Shown here: positions 1 through 9,700 of the stretch, one piece after another | Layout of the letters: each line of letters opens with the position of its first letter | How positions within the stretch are numbered: position 1 is the stretch's first letter | Notes under the pieces: model-generated | Told to the model about the DNA's origin: nothing | Database searches by the model: none | What the model saw: only the letters and a program-made list of their open reading frames with translations | Position numbers and translations under genes: made by a program | Assembly (NCBI GenBank): GCA_017311315.1 | Contig: CM029645.1 | Location: forward strand, 27,615,627-27,679,626 | From: Dendrocalamus latiflorus | Taxonomy: Eukaryota; Streptophyta; Magnoliopsida; Poales; Poaceae | Length of the DNA stretch: 64,000 nucleotides | Reading direction: 5' to 3'

Positions 1-1050
1 CGTGGAAGGTGCTACCAGGCGAGTTCGTGCGCACAGGCTCGAGCTGGCACCTGGTCGAAGTAGACGCGCGCGCTCCGTCCCCTACCCTTCGAACGGGTGG
101 CAGCGGAGCTGGCGCCTAGCCGAGGTAGACGCGCGCGCTCCGTCCCCTACCCTTCGAACGGGTGGCAGCGGAGCTGGCGACTAGCCGAGGTAGACGCGCG
201 CGCTCCGTCCCCTACCCATCGAACGGGTGGCAGCGGGGCTGGCGCCTAGCCGACGTAGACGCGCGCGCTCCGTCCCCTACCCTTCGAACGGGTGGCAGCG
301 GAGCTGGCGCCTAGCCGAAGTAGACGCGCGCGCTCCGTCCCCTACCCTTCCAACGGGTGGCAGCGGAGCTGGCGCCTAGCCGAAGTAGACGCGCGCGCTC
401 CGTCCCCTACCCTTCGAACGGGTGGCAGCGGAGCTGGCGCCTAGCCGAAGTAGACGCGCGCGCTCCGTCCCCTACCCTTCGAACGGGTGGCAGCGGAGCT
501 GGCGTCTAGCCGATGTAGACGCGCGCGCTCCGTCCCCTACCCTTCGAACGGGTGGCAGCGGAGCTGGCGCCTAGCCGAAGTAGACGCGCCCGCTCTGTCC
601 CCTACCCTTCGAACGGGTGGCAGCGCAGCTGGCGCCTAGCCGAAGTAGACGCGCGCGCTCCGTCCCCTACCCTTCGAACGGGTGGCAGCGGAGCTGGCGC
701 CTAGCCGAAGTAGACGCGCGCTCCGTCCCCTACCCTTACCCTTAGACGCGCGTGCTCCGTCCCCTACCCTTACCCTTAGACGCGCGCGCTCCGTCCCCTA
801 CCCTTCGAACGGGTGGCAGCGGAGCTGGCGCCTAGTCGAAGTAGACGCGCGCGCTCCGTCTCCTACCCTTCGAACGGGTGGCAGCGGAGCTGGCGCCTAG
901 CTGAAGTAGACGCGCACGCTCCGTCCCCTACCCTTCGAACGGGTGGCAGCGGAGCTGACGCCTAGCCGAAGTAGACGCGCGCGCTCCGTCCCCTACCCTT
1001 CGAATGGGTGGCAGCGGAGCTGGCGCCTAGGCGAAGTAGACGCACGCGAT
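1..1050. repeat. 65 bp GC-rich tandem array
   Basis: About 16 head-to-tail copies of a 65 bp unit containing GTAGACGCGCGCGCTCCGTC, CCTACCCTTCGAACGGGTGG and CAGCGGAGCTGGCGCCTAGC. Copies differ by few substitutions. Around 715-785 two truncated units joined by CCCTTACCCTTAGACGCGCG interrupt the period. The array starts before the window. It sits between the 5' end of the antisense ORF and the unseen 3' LTR of the gypsy element. Because 65 is not a multiple of 3, the short ORFs across it are not genes. Confidence 0.95.
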
Positions 1051-1659
1051 CTCCTGATGCGGTGATGCGCTGTACAGGTTCCTGAAATCGCGCCGGCTCC
1101 CGGCTTGCCAGGGCTAGATTGTCAGACCGTGCGCTTGCTTCGGCGCGTGTGGGGCACGCGGCGGTTTGCGATTGGTGCGCGACGGGGTGTGGGCGGTTGC
1201 GTGATCGCAGCAGTTCGCCTTTTCCTCAGGGAAAGGGGACACGGGGCGGGCGAGGAACGGCGCAGCTTCGAGGTTGGTATGATCTCACGGCCCGCTGTGG
1301 TGCTCTTAATGGCGCTTGGGGTCGTTCCGACGCCTGGCCTCGTGCGCTCCAGCTTGCTCGTACGGGGGGGGGGGGGGGGGGCACGCGGCGGGGGTCATTG
1401 GAGCGACGTGCTCTGACGGTCCCTGCTGCCGTGGTCACGCCTCTTCGTCTTCGGTTATGGGGGAGCGTGCGAGGCGGGCCCTTGTGCGACTGCGGTTGCG
1501 TCCTGCACGTGGACCGTCACGACACTTCGGTGTTGGGGACGAGGAGGCCTGAAATAACCCTTTTAACCGCGCCCCCACAGCTCTACGCCCTCTTCTCGCT
1601 TGCATCGCCTTCTACACTCCGACGATACAATCGCCGCTATCCTTCTTTTGCCGGGGGCG
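1051..1659. other. GC-rich spacer upstream of antisense ORF, with G18 homopolymer
   Basis: Non-repetitive, GC-rich stretch between the 65 bp array and the first ATG of the antisense ORF. It contains an uninterrupted run of 18 G at 1364-1381 preceded by TAC. By position it would hold the promoter and leader of the antisense transcript, but I see no convincing TATA box. Overlapping ORFs here (for example 1119-1775) have no recognisable domain and unlikely composition. Confidence 0.6.
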
Positions 1660-2481
1660 ATGGCATCTGGTGGCAAGCGCAGCCAGTCGACTGGCGCCAG
1701 CGGCATCCGCCGGCGGTCTTCACCGTTAGAGGTGAAATACTCGCTCGGCGAACGCGACCCGGCGGTGGCGGATAAGTGGTGGCTGGAGAAGGAGGGCTTG
1801 TTTTCCGGCGAGTTAAGCCCCTCGCTTGTGACCGAGAAGACGATCCAGGCGCTGTTGCGTGTGGGGAAGCTGTCCGAGCGTCAGGCGGTACAGCTACCTG
1901 CTGCCGATGAAACGGAACCTCGCCCCGAAGCGTCGGAGGCGGTCGTATTCGTCGCCTTCTTCGACGCAGGGCTCCGCGTCCCCGCGGCGGCGATTGTGGG
2001 CGACGTGCTGCGTACCTTCGGGCTGGAGCTGGCGCAGTTGACCCCGAATGCCGTGGCCCAGCTCGCGGTTTACAGCTAGGCCTTGCGTTCGGGAGCGTGC
2101 TGGCCCAGTGCATCGTTATTTGCCTATCTGCACGAGGCACAGTGCCAGCCCAAGGAGCAGAAGGATGGGACGGTGTCGAGCTTCGGCAGCGTCTCCTTTG
2201 TCCTCCGGGCAACTTGCGGCAAGGTCTTCCCCGCGAACTCTACTCGCGGGAAGTGGGAGTCGCAGTGGATGAAGCGGTGGTTCTACCACCGTGTGGAGAG
2301 CGGGAGCGGTCTTGAGTGCACGGGCCGACCGATCACGTTCAAGCCCTCACCCGGCCAGATGCTCGATGATGAGGACAGGCGGAGGGCCCGGCGGCTCGTA
2401 GGCGTGGCCGCCCGCTTCAACATGCGCGATCTCGCCGAAGAGTACGTGATGTACGGCGTGGCGCTGCTTGCTCGCGATTGA

Positions 2482-2630
2482 CGTATTGCCACTGAGAAGC
2501 GTCGAGACGATAATGTTTCACCGTCGACCTGCTTGTTGCCGGCGCCCTCCGACCTTCGTAAGCCTCGACCGCGTCCCTTCTCCGTTTACGCGAGACGCGC
2601 TGTATGCTAATGTTACCTCCTTTGCTTCAG
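2482..2630 (+). other. Probable intron in antisense ORF (acceptor clear, donor uncertain)
   Basis: A pyrimidine-rich stretch ending TTTGCTTCAG at 2630, with a branch-point-like TGCTAAT about 20 bp upstream, looks like a plant splice acceptor. The coding frame changes from codon phase 1 before it to phase 2 after it, so an intron or frameshift is required. A GTATTG donor at 2483 gives the right phase but lies just after the in-frame TGA at 2479-2481. The true donor is therefore unclear or lost. Confidence 0.45.
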
Positions 2631-3865
2631 GGATTTGCTTGGAGGATGCGGAGCAGGCTGCGCGCGTATTCCTGGGGCCGTACACCGGCAGGGAGCACGA
2701 TCAGCGCGCGTCCGCTACCGCCGCGGCGGGGCTGGGGCGGATAAACCGCGTGTGCGAGGCCCTGGACCTCGCCGTGCCGGACCGTGCTGCTCCGGACGAT
2801 GGTGCAACGAGGAAGAAGGCGCCGTCTCGGAAGAGGGACCGAGGAGGGGCGTCTGCCACGCTTGGTGCGGCAGCTGGTACTGCTGCTGCTAGTGCTCCCG
2901 AAGGCGCGGCAGATGCAGACTCGAATTCGGCGAAGTATACGGACTCAGGCTTGGATGGCGCGGACGCCGGAGGCGAAGGATCTTCGGCGAGTGCCCTGGA
3001 CGGCGGGCTTGTCGCGAGCAGCCGGCGAGGGGAAGCCTCGTCACCCACCGCGGTCGTTGAGACGGAATCCGTGCGGTCCGGCGATGCCGAGGTGGAGCCT
3101 TCGACCGTGGCCGCTGTGGTGCCGGGGGCGTCCCCCGCGAGGGCGCACGGAGCCGTGCTGCCGTCACTGGCCGCAGAGGCAGACGCCGGGGTACCCCCTG
3201 CAGAAATTACCACAGCGGAACCTTCGCCCCCGGGTGCTGCAGCTGCGGGGGCCTCTTTGGCGACGACTGTTGGGGCAGTGTTGCTGCCGCCTGCCCCGGC
3301 TAAGCGGCCGTGTCTGCGCCCAGAGCTTCACCGGACGAGGAGGGGATTCGTGTTGGCGACGAGTATCGGGAGCTTGTGGGATTCGGATGCACCTGCCGAA
3401 GTCCTCGCGGTGCCCGTCCCCGCTGCCCCCCAGGCCACGCCGTCTGCTGTGCAGGAACGGTTGGCGCCGGCCCCGAATGCGGAGCCTTCTTTTCCTTGCG
3501 GGACCATGTCCTCCGCGGGGACTCGCGCCGCCGCTCCGCCGCCTGAAGCTAGGGGGCGGGCCCCCGAAGCCCTTCTTCCGCTACCGAAGGTAAGGCGGCT
3601 TAGCTTACCCTGGTGTGCTCTTCCCTGCGCCTTGCGGTGCTCACCTGCGTTCCCACCTGCAGTGTTGCTTGTGCCGGAGGAAGAGGTCCTGGAGGAGCAT
3701 GGGAGCGCCGCGCGTGCGGGCCCCGCGGACTTCGTGCCTCCCCCGGAGACGCTGAGGGCGTGGCGCGGGATTGTGGACGACACAGTTGCCAGCGTGGGTC
3801 AGCAAGCGCTGCAGGCCTACGGGGCGGGGCGCCTCGGGGACACCTTTGAAGTGTCGGGGGTGAGG

Positions 3866-3927
3866 GTAAGTACTCATACGCCAATGCCCGGGCCTGCTGA
3901 GCTTGCTAAGTTTTTTTCGTTCTGCAG
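3866..3927 (+). other. 62 bp phase-0 intron in antisense ORF
   Basis: The donor AGG|GTAAGTACT and the acceptor TTTTTTTCGTTCTGCAG| are both near plant consensus. Removing 62 bp joins codon frame 2 upstream (ending GTG AGG) to codon frame 1 downstream (ACA CTT GTG), exactly the frame of the coiled-coil segment. The intron is short but within the range for grass genes. Confidence 0.8.
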
Positions 3928-4653
3928 ACACTTGTGCTGGGGCAGGCCTTGCAAGCGGCCTATGCTCATGCCCAAAGGGCGCTTGAGGATAGGCTGCGGG
4001 CCGCCGAGGAGGAGCTACACAAAGCCTCGGGAGCCCGTTCTGCCCAAGATGCCCGCATCCGCCAGCTGGAAGCGGAGTGCGCCGGGGCGAAGGCGCACGC
4101 TGAGGGACTTGCTGCGTCGGCGCGCGTGTCGACCGCGGAAGCTGCGCGGCAGGAGTTCGAGGCAGAGCGGGATGGCCTCTTGCAACAAGTCGCCTCGCTA
4201 GAGAAGGAAAAAGGCGAGTTCGCCCTGACTCTAGCGGAGCGGGATCAGGCGCTTTGCGATGCTTTGGTAGTCGCATGGGAGGCCATGCAAGCACTGGAAA
4301 GTCATCTCCAAGGGCTTGTGGCCAAAGTACCGGACCACGCCTTCGGCCCGGAGGAGCTGTCACGGACCCTTCGCTGGATCAAAGATGCCGCCGACGCTGC
4401 TCGTGGCACCGCGACGACCTTCGGCAACCACTGTGCCTACGTAGCGTCCTGCAGGGTGTGCGCGCTCCTGCGGCATCGTGGCTGCGCGCACATCGCCGGG
4501 CTGGAGGACCCCCAGCTGGAGCTGCCCGGGGGGGCTGGAGTAATGTCTGGTGCCGTCCGCGCCGTTCGCGGCGCCATCAAGCACTTCTACGAGCGGATCT
4601 GGGACTATGTCGGGGTGGCCGCCGCGCAGGTCGAGCTCCAGAAGTCCCTCTAC

Positions 4654-4669
4654 GGGGGGGGGGGGGGGG
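4654..4669. repeat. G16 homopolymer inside antisense ORF
   Basis: Sixteen consecutive G follow CTCTAC. Upstream the coiled-coil frame is open. Downstream a different frame (the one ending in a stop at 4769-4771) gives an acidic, protein-like tail, whereas the continuing frame gives Arg/Pro-rich junk. This suggests a length change in the tract, either genomic or a sequencing artefact. Confidence 0.85.
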
Positions 4670-4771
4670 AGCCTTGGCCAATTCCTGGACGAGGTCCCCC
4701 GACGCGACGAAGGTGGCGCTGGGGCCTCCGAGGGCGCCGAGGACTCGCAGGTGCGGCGTGGAGATAGCTAG

Positions 4772-5166
4772 ATGTAGGCGTGCGTTGTGATGTCCGCCCC
4801 TTCTTTGTGGATAAAGCGCGTATTTGTTCTACGAACTGACTATTTGAACTGTGCCCCGGGCAGCTTCCTTGCTGGGGGCGACTGCTTGCTTCCGACCTTG
4901 CAACCCGGCAGCGCCTTCGACGCTGGCAAAGGGCCGAGGAGTCGCTGAACTTTTGGGCAGGCCGATCCTCTTCAGGCGAGGTCCCGACCTTAGCGCGCGT
5001 TAAAGATGAGCCCGCCGAATAGTGACTTAGACCGCCAGCCCTGCTGGTGGGCCTTTGTACTTGTATGCTTTTTGCAGTGTATACATCTGCTGGTAGTTAG
5101 GATATGCGCCGAGCGCTATACGCCGGGTTGTCATGCTGTGCTGGGGCAAGGTCTCCACCTTCGACA
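4772..5166. other. Spacer between antisense ORF and 53 bp array
   Basis: Unique-looking sequence, less GC-rich than its neighbours around 4790-4850 (TTTGTGGATAAAGCGCG). It would hold the 3' end of the antisense transcript. I see no gene, and the 94-residue ORF at 5006-5290 runs into the tandem array and has no recognisable domain. Confidence 0.5.
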
Positions 5167-6123
5167 CATGCCGTTGACAGTAGTTGCGCGTAGACTGGTG
5201 CGCGTGGAGGCGGGCCTCGACGTTACGGCGTGTTTAGAGTCCGTGGACTGGCGTGTACGAAGGCGTACCTCCGCACGATGGCTTGTTTAAAGTCCGTAGA
5301 CTGGCGCGTGCGAAGGTGGACCTCCGCACAGCGACCTGTTTAAGGTCCGTAGACCGGCGCGCGCGAAGGCGGACCCCCGCACGACGACCTGTTTATAGTC
5401 CGTAGACTAGCGCGTGCGAAGGCGAACCTCCGCACAGCAGCCTGTTTAAAGTCCGTAGACTGGCGCGTGCGAACGCGAACCTCCGCACAGCGACCCGTTT
5501 AAGGTCCGTAGACCGGCGCGCGCGAAGGCGGACCTCCGCACAGCGACCTGTTTAAGGTCCGTAGACCGGCGCGCGCGAAGGTGGACCTCCGCACAGCGAC
5601 CTGTTTAAGGTCCGTAGACCGACGCGTGCGAAGGCGGACCTCCGCACAGCGACCTGTTTAAAGTCCGTAGACGGGCGTGGGCGAAGGCGGACCTCCGCAC
5701 AGCGACCTGTTTAAGGTCCGTAGACCGGCGCGCGCGAAGGCGGTCCTCCGCACAGCGACCTGTTTAAGGTCCGTAGACCGGCGCACGCAAAGGCAGACCT
5801 CCGCACAGCGACCTGTTTAAGGTCCGTAGACCGGCGCGTGCGAAGGCGGACCTCCGCACAGCGACCTGTTTAAGGTCCGTAGACTGACGCGTGCGAAGGC
5901 GGACCTCCGCACAGCGACCTGTTTAAGGTCCGTAGACCGGCGCGTGCGAAGGCGGTCCTCCGCACAGCGACCTATTTAAAGTCCGTAGACCGGCGCGTAC
6001 GAAGGCGGACCTCCGCACAGCGACCTGTTTAAGGTCCGTAGACCGGCGTGTGCGAAGGCGGACCTCCGCACAGCTACCTGTTTAAAGTCCGTAGACTGGC
6101 GCGTGCAAAGGCGGACCTCCGCA
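5167..6123. repeat. 53 bp tandem array
   Basis: About 17 copies of a 53 bp unit with CCTGTTTAAGGTCCGTAGAC, CGGCGCGTGCGAAGGCGGAC and CTCCGCACAGCGA. The exact period is visible between 5547 and 5600. The first copies (about 5167-5290) are more diverged and the central ones nearly identical. The array lies between the convergent 3' ends of the antisense ORF and gag-pro. Confidence 0.93.
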
Positions 6124-6141
6124 CCCCACCCCGAGGTGGGG
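6124..6141. other. Perfect 7 bp stem-loop after the 53 bp array
   Basis: CCCCACC-CCGA-GGTGGGG forms a GC-rich hairpin with a four-base loop exactly where the 53 bp array stops. Its function is unknown; it could be a replication or recombination stall point. Confidence 0.5.
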
Positions 6142-6363
6142 CAGCCTCTGGTGTACCCTGCGCTCCGCATGCGTGCCGACGCTGGGGCTAGCCTCTGGCG
6201 CGCTACGCCGGTGCTTCTTGGAGCTCTCGGAGTTGGTGTCCATACTACACCCTGCGTGCTCCCCCTGTGATGCACGAAGGCGAGCCTTTACGCGTTGAAG
6301 AGGTGCGCGATTGCTGGCCACGGAGGTTCGCGCTGCGCTTGCGCGTTGCTAAACGCACGACAG
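6142..6363. other. Spacer between the two internal arrays
   Basis: Unique GC-rich sequence without an identifiable gene. ORFs read on the minus strand here run into the 53 bp array and look like chance frames. Confidence 0.5.
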
Positions 6364-7100
6364 CCTTCGTAGCTTATTTACACTCCGTGGAGTGCGCGTG
6401 ATCAGCGTCCACGCCTTATTTATACTCCGGAGAGTACGCGCAGGTACGAAGTCCCTGGCGTGCGCGGGGTTCGCGTCTTGTTTATACTCAGTAGAGTGCG
6501 CAGGGAGAGCATCCGCGTCTTATTTATACTCCGTAGAGTACGCGCAGGGACAAAGTCCCTGGCGTGCGCGGGGTTCGCGTCTTGTTTATACTCAGTAGAG
6601 TGCGCAGGGAGAACATCCGCGTCTTATTTATACTCCGTAGAGTGCGTGCGGAGGCTTCCCCCCACACGTCTTTGTTTATACTCATGCCCGTGTCTTTGAC
6701 GGAGAGTGCACACGCGAACGTGCGTCTTCGTTTATACTCATGCCCGTGTCTTTGACGGAGAGTGCACACGCGAACGTGCGTCTTCGTTTATACTCATGCC
6801 CGTGTCTTTGACGGAGAGTGCACACGCGAACGTGCGTCTTTGGTTTATACTTATACCCGTACCCCTGGCTACGGAGAGTGCACACGTGAACGTGCGTCTG
6901 CGTTTATACTCATGCCCGTGTCTTTGACGGAGAGTGCACACGCGAACGTGCGTCTTTGGTTTATACTCATACCCGTACCCCTGGCTACGGAGAGTGCACA
7001 CGCGAACGTGCGTCTTTGGTTTATACTCATACCCGTACCCCTGGCTACAGAGAGTGCACACGCGAACGTGCGTCTTTGGTTTATACTCCGTGAGTACGCG
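6364..7100. repeat. Tandem array with TTTATACTC-containing units (two subfamilies)
   Basis: From 6364 to about 6660 units carry TTTATACTCCGTAGAGTGCG with spacers of variable length, including the GTCCCTGGCGTGCGCGGGGT module repeated at about 6450 and 6560. From about 6670 to 7080 there are seven units of 56-60 bp carrying GGAGAGTGCACACGCGAACG. They alternate between a short type (CATGCCCGTGTCTTTGACGG) and a longer type (CATACCCGTACCCCTGGCTA). Reading frames through these units are repeat artefacts. Confidence 0.9.
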
Positions 7101-7270
7101 CGTAGGCGAAGCCTCCGCGCGCTCTCGCCGCATTTTTTTTACACAAATGAAAACGGGTGGCGACAAACAGAACTTTATTTCATTCCCGTTTGCGCGGGTA
7201 CGCAATTACATGTGGCGGAGGTACTAACCACTTGTGATGGCGCCGCAGGTCCCGCGCTGTGGTGCCGATT
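7101..7270. other. Junction downstream of gag-pro where pol would be expected
   Basis: Only about 170 bp separate the gag-pro stop from the tandem array. On the minus strand it has an AATAAA within GAAATAAAGTTC and an A8 tract. There is no trace of reverse transcriptase, so pol was deleted cleanly or never present in this subfamily. Confidence 0.6.
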
Positions 7271-9649
7271 CTAGATGTGCCGTTGGTCGCTACGACGGGG
7301 ATGTCTGGTGCCGTGCTCGATGCGCCGGGCCATGTCCTGATCGCCACGAACGGTAATGATGGCCCGGGGCCCCGGGAGCTTCATGCATAGATAGCCGTGA
7401 TGCGGTACCACCCCGAAGGAGTTGAGGACCGGACGCCCCAGTATGGCATTGTAAGGGTATGGGAGATCGACGATGTCGAATATGGCATCTTCGACCCTTG
7501 TGTTGTCACCTTGGCCGAAGGAGACTTGAAGGCATATTTGGCTGAGCGCCCGTAGAGGTTGTCCTCCGAAGCCTTGCAGCGGGACTCCCGATGGGCTGAG
7601 GCGGCTTCGGGGGATCCCCATCTGGTCGAAGGCTGCCGCAAATAGAATGTTCGTGGAGCTGCCGCCGTCGACTAGGGCACGTCCCACGTCGCATCCCGCT
7701 ATCACGGCCCGGACGACCAGAGGGTCTTGGTAAGGAAGCTCTACGCCTTCGGCATCGGCGGGGGTGAATGTAACCTCATGCTGCGCCCAGTCCGGCGGTG
7801 TCTGTGCTGGATATGCCGCCACGTGGTGTAGCCTTCGTACGTAGGCCTTCCGCTGCCGTGCCGAGGCAAAGTCCAACGAGGAGCCTCCGGAGATGACGTT
7901 GATAACCCTGCGGTGGCTGGCCTCTGGAGCCTGCAGCTGCAGAAAGCCTTCCTGAGGCTGTTGCACGTGGGCCTGAATCCGCGGCGGACCCTCGTGAAGC
8001 TGCGTCCCTTGTGCCTGAATGTGCACAGGGGGTTCGTATGGGTGCTGTACGTGGGCCACCACGGGCGGGCGTGCTTCCAGGTTCCTGTCCCTAGTGACGC
8101 TGTCGCGGAGTGCCGCGATGGAGGTGCACGTGCGGGTGTCGTGGTTGCCACGACCGTGGACTGCGCACCACAGCCCCTGGTGTTGGTCGTCGTAATCTCC
8201 GCGGCCTTTATCGTCGCGGCCCCGGCCACGGCCGCGCCCCCGGCCTCGGCGTCCCCGACCGCCCCGGCCCGCGGGAGCGCCTTTGTCGGAACCGCCTTCG
8301 ATGTCGAGGACGTACCGGCCTCGCCGCGACTTCTGCTGGCCACGCTTGGGCTTATCGGACGACTCCTTGTGCGGGGCGTCCCTGCGGTCGGACACATCCC
8401 TGAACGACCCCTGCTTACGTTTACCCTTCGAAGAATCGTCCTTCGGTGGATCTTCGGCTTTTACCGAGGCACCGGCCTGGTTGGTGTCGGAGTCGTCACC
8501 TTGCCTTCGCCGCGCGTCCTCTTCTGCCCTGGCGTATTCCTCCATTTTGTCGAAGAGCTTCGTCACTGTCTTGATTGCCTTCCGTGCGTTGTACTCGGCC
8601 ATCGGTCCTGGGCGAAGACCCTGGATGGCTGCATTGACAACGGTGGTTTCATTAACATCTTTGACTTGACAACGTATCTTGGCGAAGCGTTTGAAGTAGT
8701 CCCGGAGCTTCTCCGAGGGTTTCTGCTTTACGGCGAAGAGCTGGTCCGCGTCGACCCGCTCGACATAATTTCCTTGAAAGTTGTTGTGGAGACGATCGCG
8801 AATCTGCTCCCACGCATAGATGGAGTTCGGCTCTATGGTGAAAAACCAAGAGAGCGCCACTCCTTACAGCGCGAGGGGGAGTCCCTTCGCTTTTGTGGTG
8901 TCGTCTCCGCCCGCGGCCTCGATTGCGGTTTCGTATACGCGCACGAACTCGCGGGGGTCCGTGTCGCCTTTGTAGGGCTCAATGACACTGGGGAACTTGA
9001 AGTCTTCGGGCCACGCCGCTTGCTGTAGTCCTGCTGAAAGCGGGGACTCCGGATCGACGCGCCGTAGCGGGACGCGGCTGGATGCGGGAGCGTCGCGGCT
9101 GTCCGCCCTTTCCGGCGTGGGCTCTGGCGCGACCGCCGGTGCGTCCTGCTGGCTCCAAGCCTCTTGCATGTCTCGGACAGCCCCGCGAAGATCCCCCAGC
9201 TCCTGCTGGAATGCTCAGAGGGCCGCCAGCACGCTTTCCACCGCCTGTGCGGGCGGGGCCGTCGGCACGCCCAACGGACGGACCGGCGCGGGCCCTACCG
9301 CGTCGCGAGGTCCCGAGCTGCCGGTCGCTCTGTTGTGGCTACCTCTGACTGCCCGGTCCGCGCCGCCGGCAAACGTCGCGGCGATGGCGGTGAGGTTAAT
9401 TGCTGTCGCGTCGGCGGGGTCGGTCGTCGCAGTGCCGGTGGCGAGGCCGGCTGCCGCAGCGCCGATGACGTGGTTGGGGTCGGCTGCCGCAGCGCCGATG
9501 ACATGGTTGGTCGTCGCAGCGCCGGTGTCGACGTCCTCGACCGCCGCGCCCGCGGCAGCCGATGCCGAAGCCCTGGTACTCACGCGACGCTCTGGTCCAA
9601 CCGTCTTCTTTCCCTTCGCCGCCGCCGACGAAGCTTTTTTCAGTGCCAT
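7271..9649 (-). pseudogene. gag-pro: gag-protease of the gypsy element, two internal stops
   Basis: One minus-strand frame runs from the ATG at 9649 to a stop at 7271. It is broken by TGA at 9217-9215 and TAA at 8866-8864, with no frame change. The N-terminus is Ala-rich with an 11-residue tandem repeat (NHVIGAAAA type, 33 bp period near 9451-9515). The capsid-type retrotransposon gag domain spans about 9060-8530 (WFFTIEPNSIYAWEQIRDRL motif). An Arg/Gly-rich basic stretch at about 8270-8200 precedes a zinc-knuckle-like C-x2-H-x4-H-x4-C (residues 232-245 of the last segment, about 8167-8126). The retropepsin-like domain has VDGGSS (Asp about 7669-7667) and NAILGR about 75 residues later. Gag packages element RNA and the protease would process the polyprotein. 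The stops make this copy unlikely to be functional. Confidence 0.88.
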
Positions 9650-9680
9650 CCTCCTTCGAACCTCAGGCTTGCTCCTGTCC

Positions 9681-9698
9681 TCCCCACGGACGGCGCCA
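9681..9698 (-). promoter_or_regulatory. Primer binding site
   Basis: On the minus strand TGGCGCCGTCCGTGGGGA begins two bases inside the LTR boundary. TGGCGCCG at this position is typical of plant gypsy elements and matches the 3' end expected of a tRNA-Asp-type primer; the exact tRNA is an inference. Only about 31 bp separate it from the gag ATG. Confidence 0.8.
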
Positions 9699-9700
9699 AC

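Larger units (their letters stand above)
1660..4771 (+). pseudogene. Decayed antisense ORF of gypsy element (Transposase_28-like N-terminal domain plus coiled coil)
   Basis: The start is the first ATG at 1660; the upstream in-frame TTG at 1600 is not a credible start. The frame from 1740 to about 2478 resembles the plant 'putative gypsy type transposon' domain (Pfam Transposase_28): a WWLEKEGL segment near 1780, then a GLRVPAAAIVGDVLRTFGL-type segment with QLTPNA, and a second half with WMKRWFYHRV. One TAG (2077-2079) splits this domain, with the same frame resuming at once. A TGA follows at 2479-2481. After a likely acceptor at 2630 the frame continues as an Ala/Pro-rich low-complexity region, crosses an intron at 3866-3927, and becomes a heptad-like coiled coil (about 3960-4250). 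The C-terminus crosses a G16 tract (4654-4669) where the best-looking tail is in another frame, ending at 4771. Function in retrotransposons is unknown. It is transcribed opposite to, and convergent with, gag. Confidence 0.72.

Noticed and set aside
1119..1775. 218-residue plus-strand ORF across the G18 tract
   Set aside because: Low-complexity Arg/Gly-rich translation, overlapping the start of the better-supported antisense ORF in another frame.
3590..3662. Possible extra intron (GTAAGG to CCTGCAG) in the antisense ORF
   Set aside because: The signals look reasonable, but removal of 73 bp would break the frame, which is open straight through.
3641..4363. 240-residue minus-strand ORF
   Set aside because: GC-rich shadow of the coiled-coil frame; Arg/Pro-rich and without a domain.
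6738..7274. 155-170 residue ORFs on both strands in the TTTATACTC array
   Set aside because: Periodic translations of a tandem repeat whose unit length is near a multiple of three.
7913..9028. 371-residue plus-strand ORF
   Set aside because: It is the antisense shadow of the minus-strand gag-protease frame, which has recognisable gag, zinc-knuckle and protease motifs.
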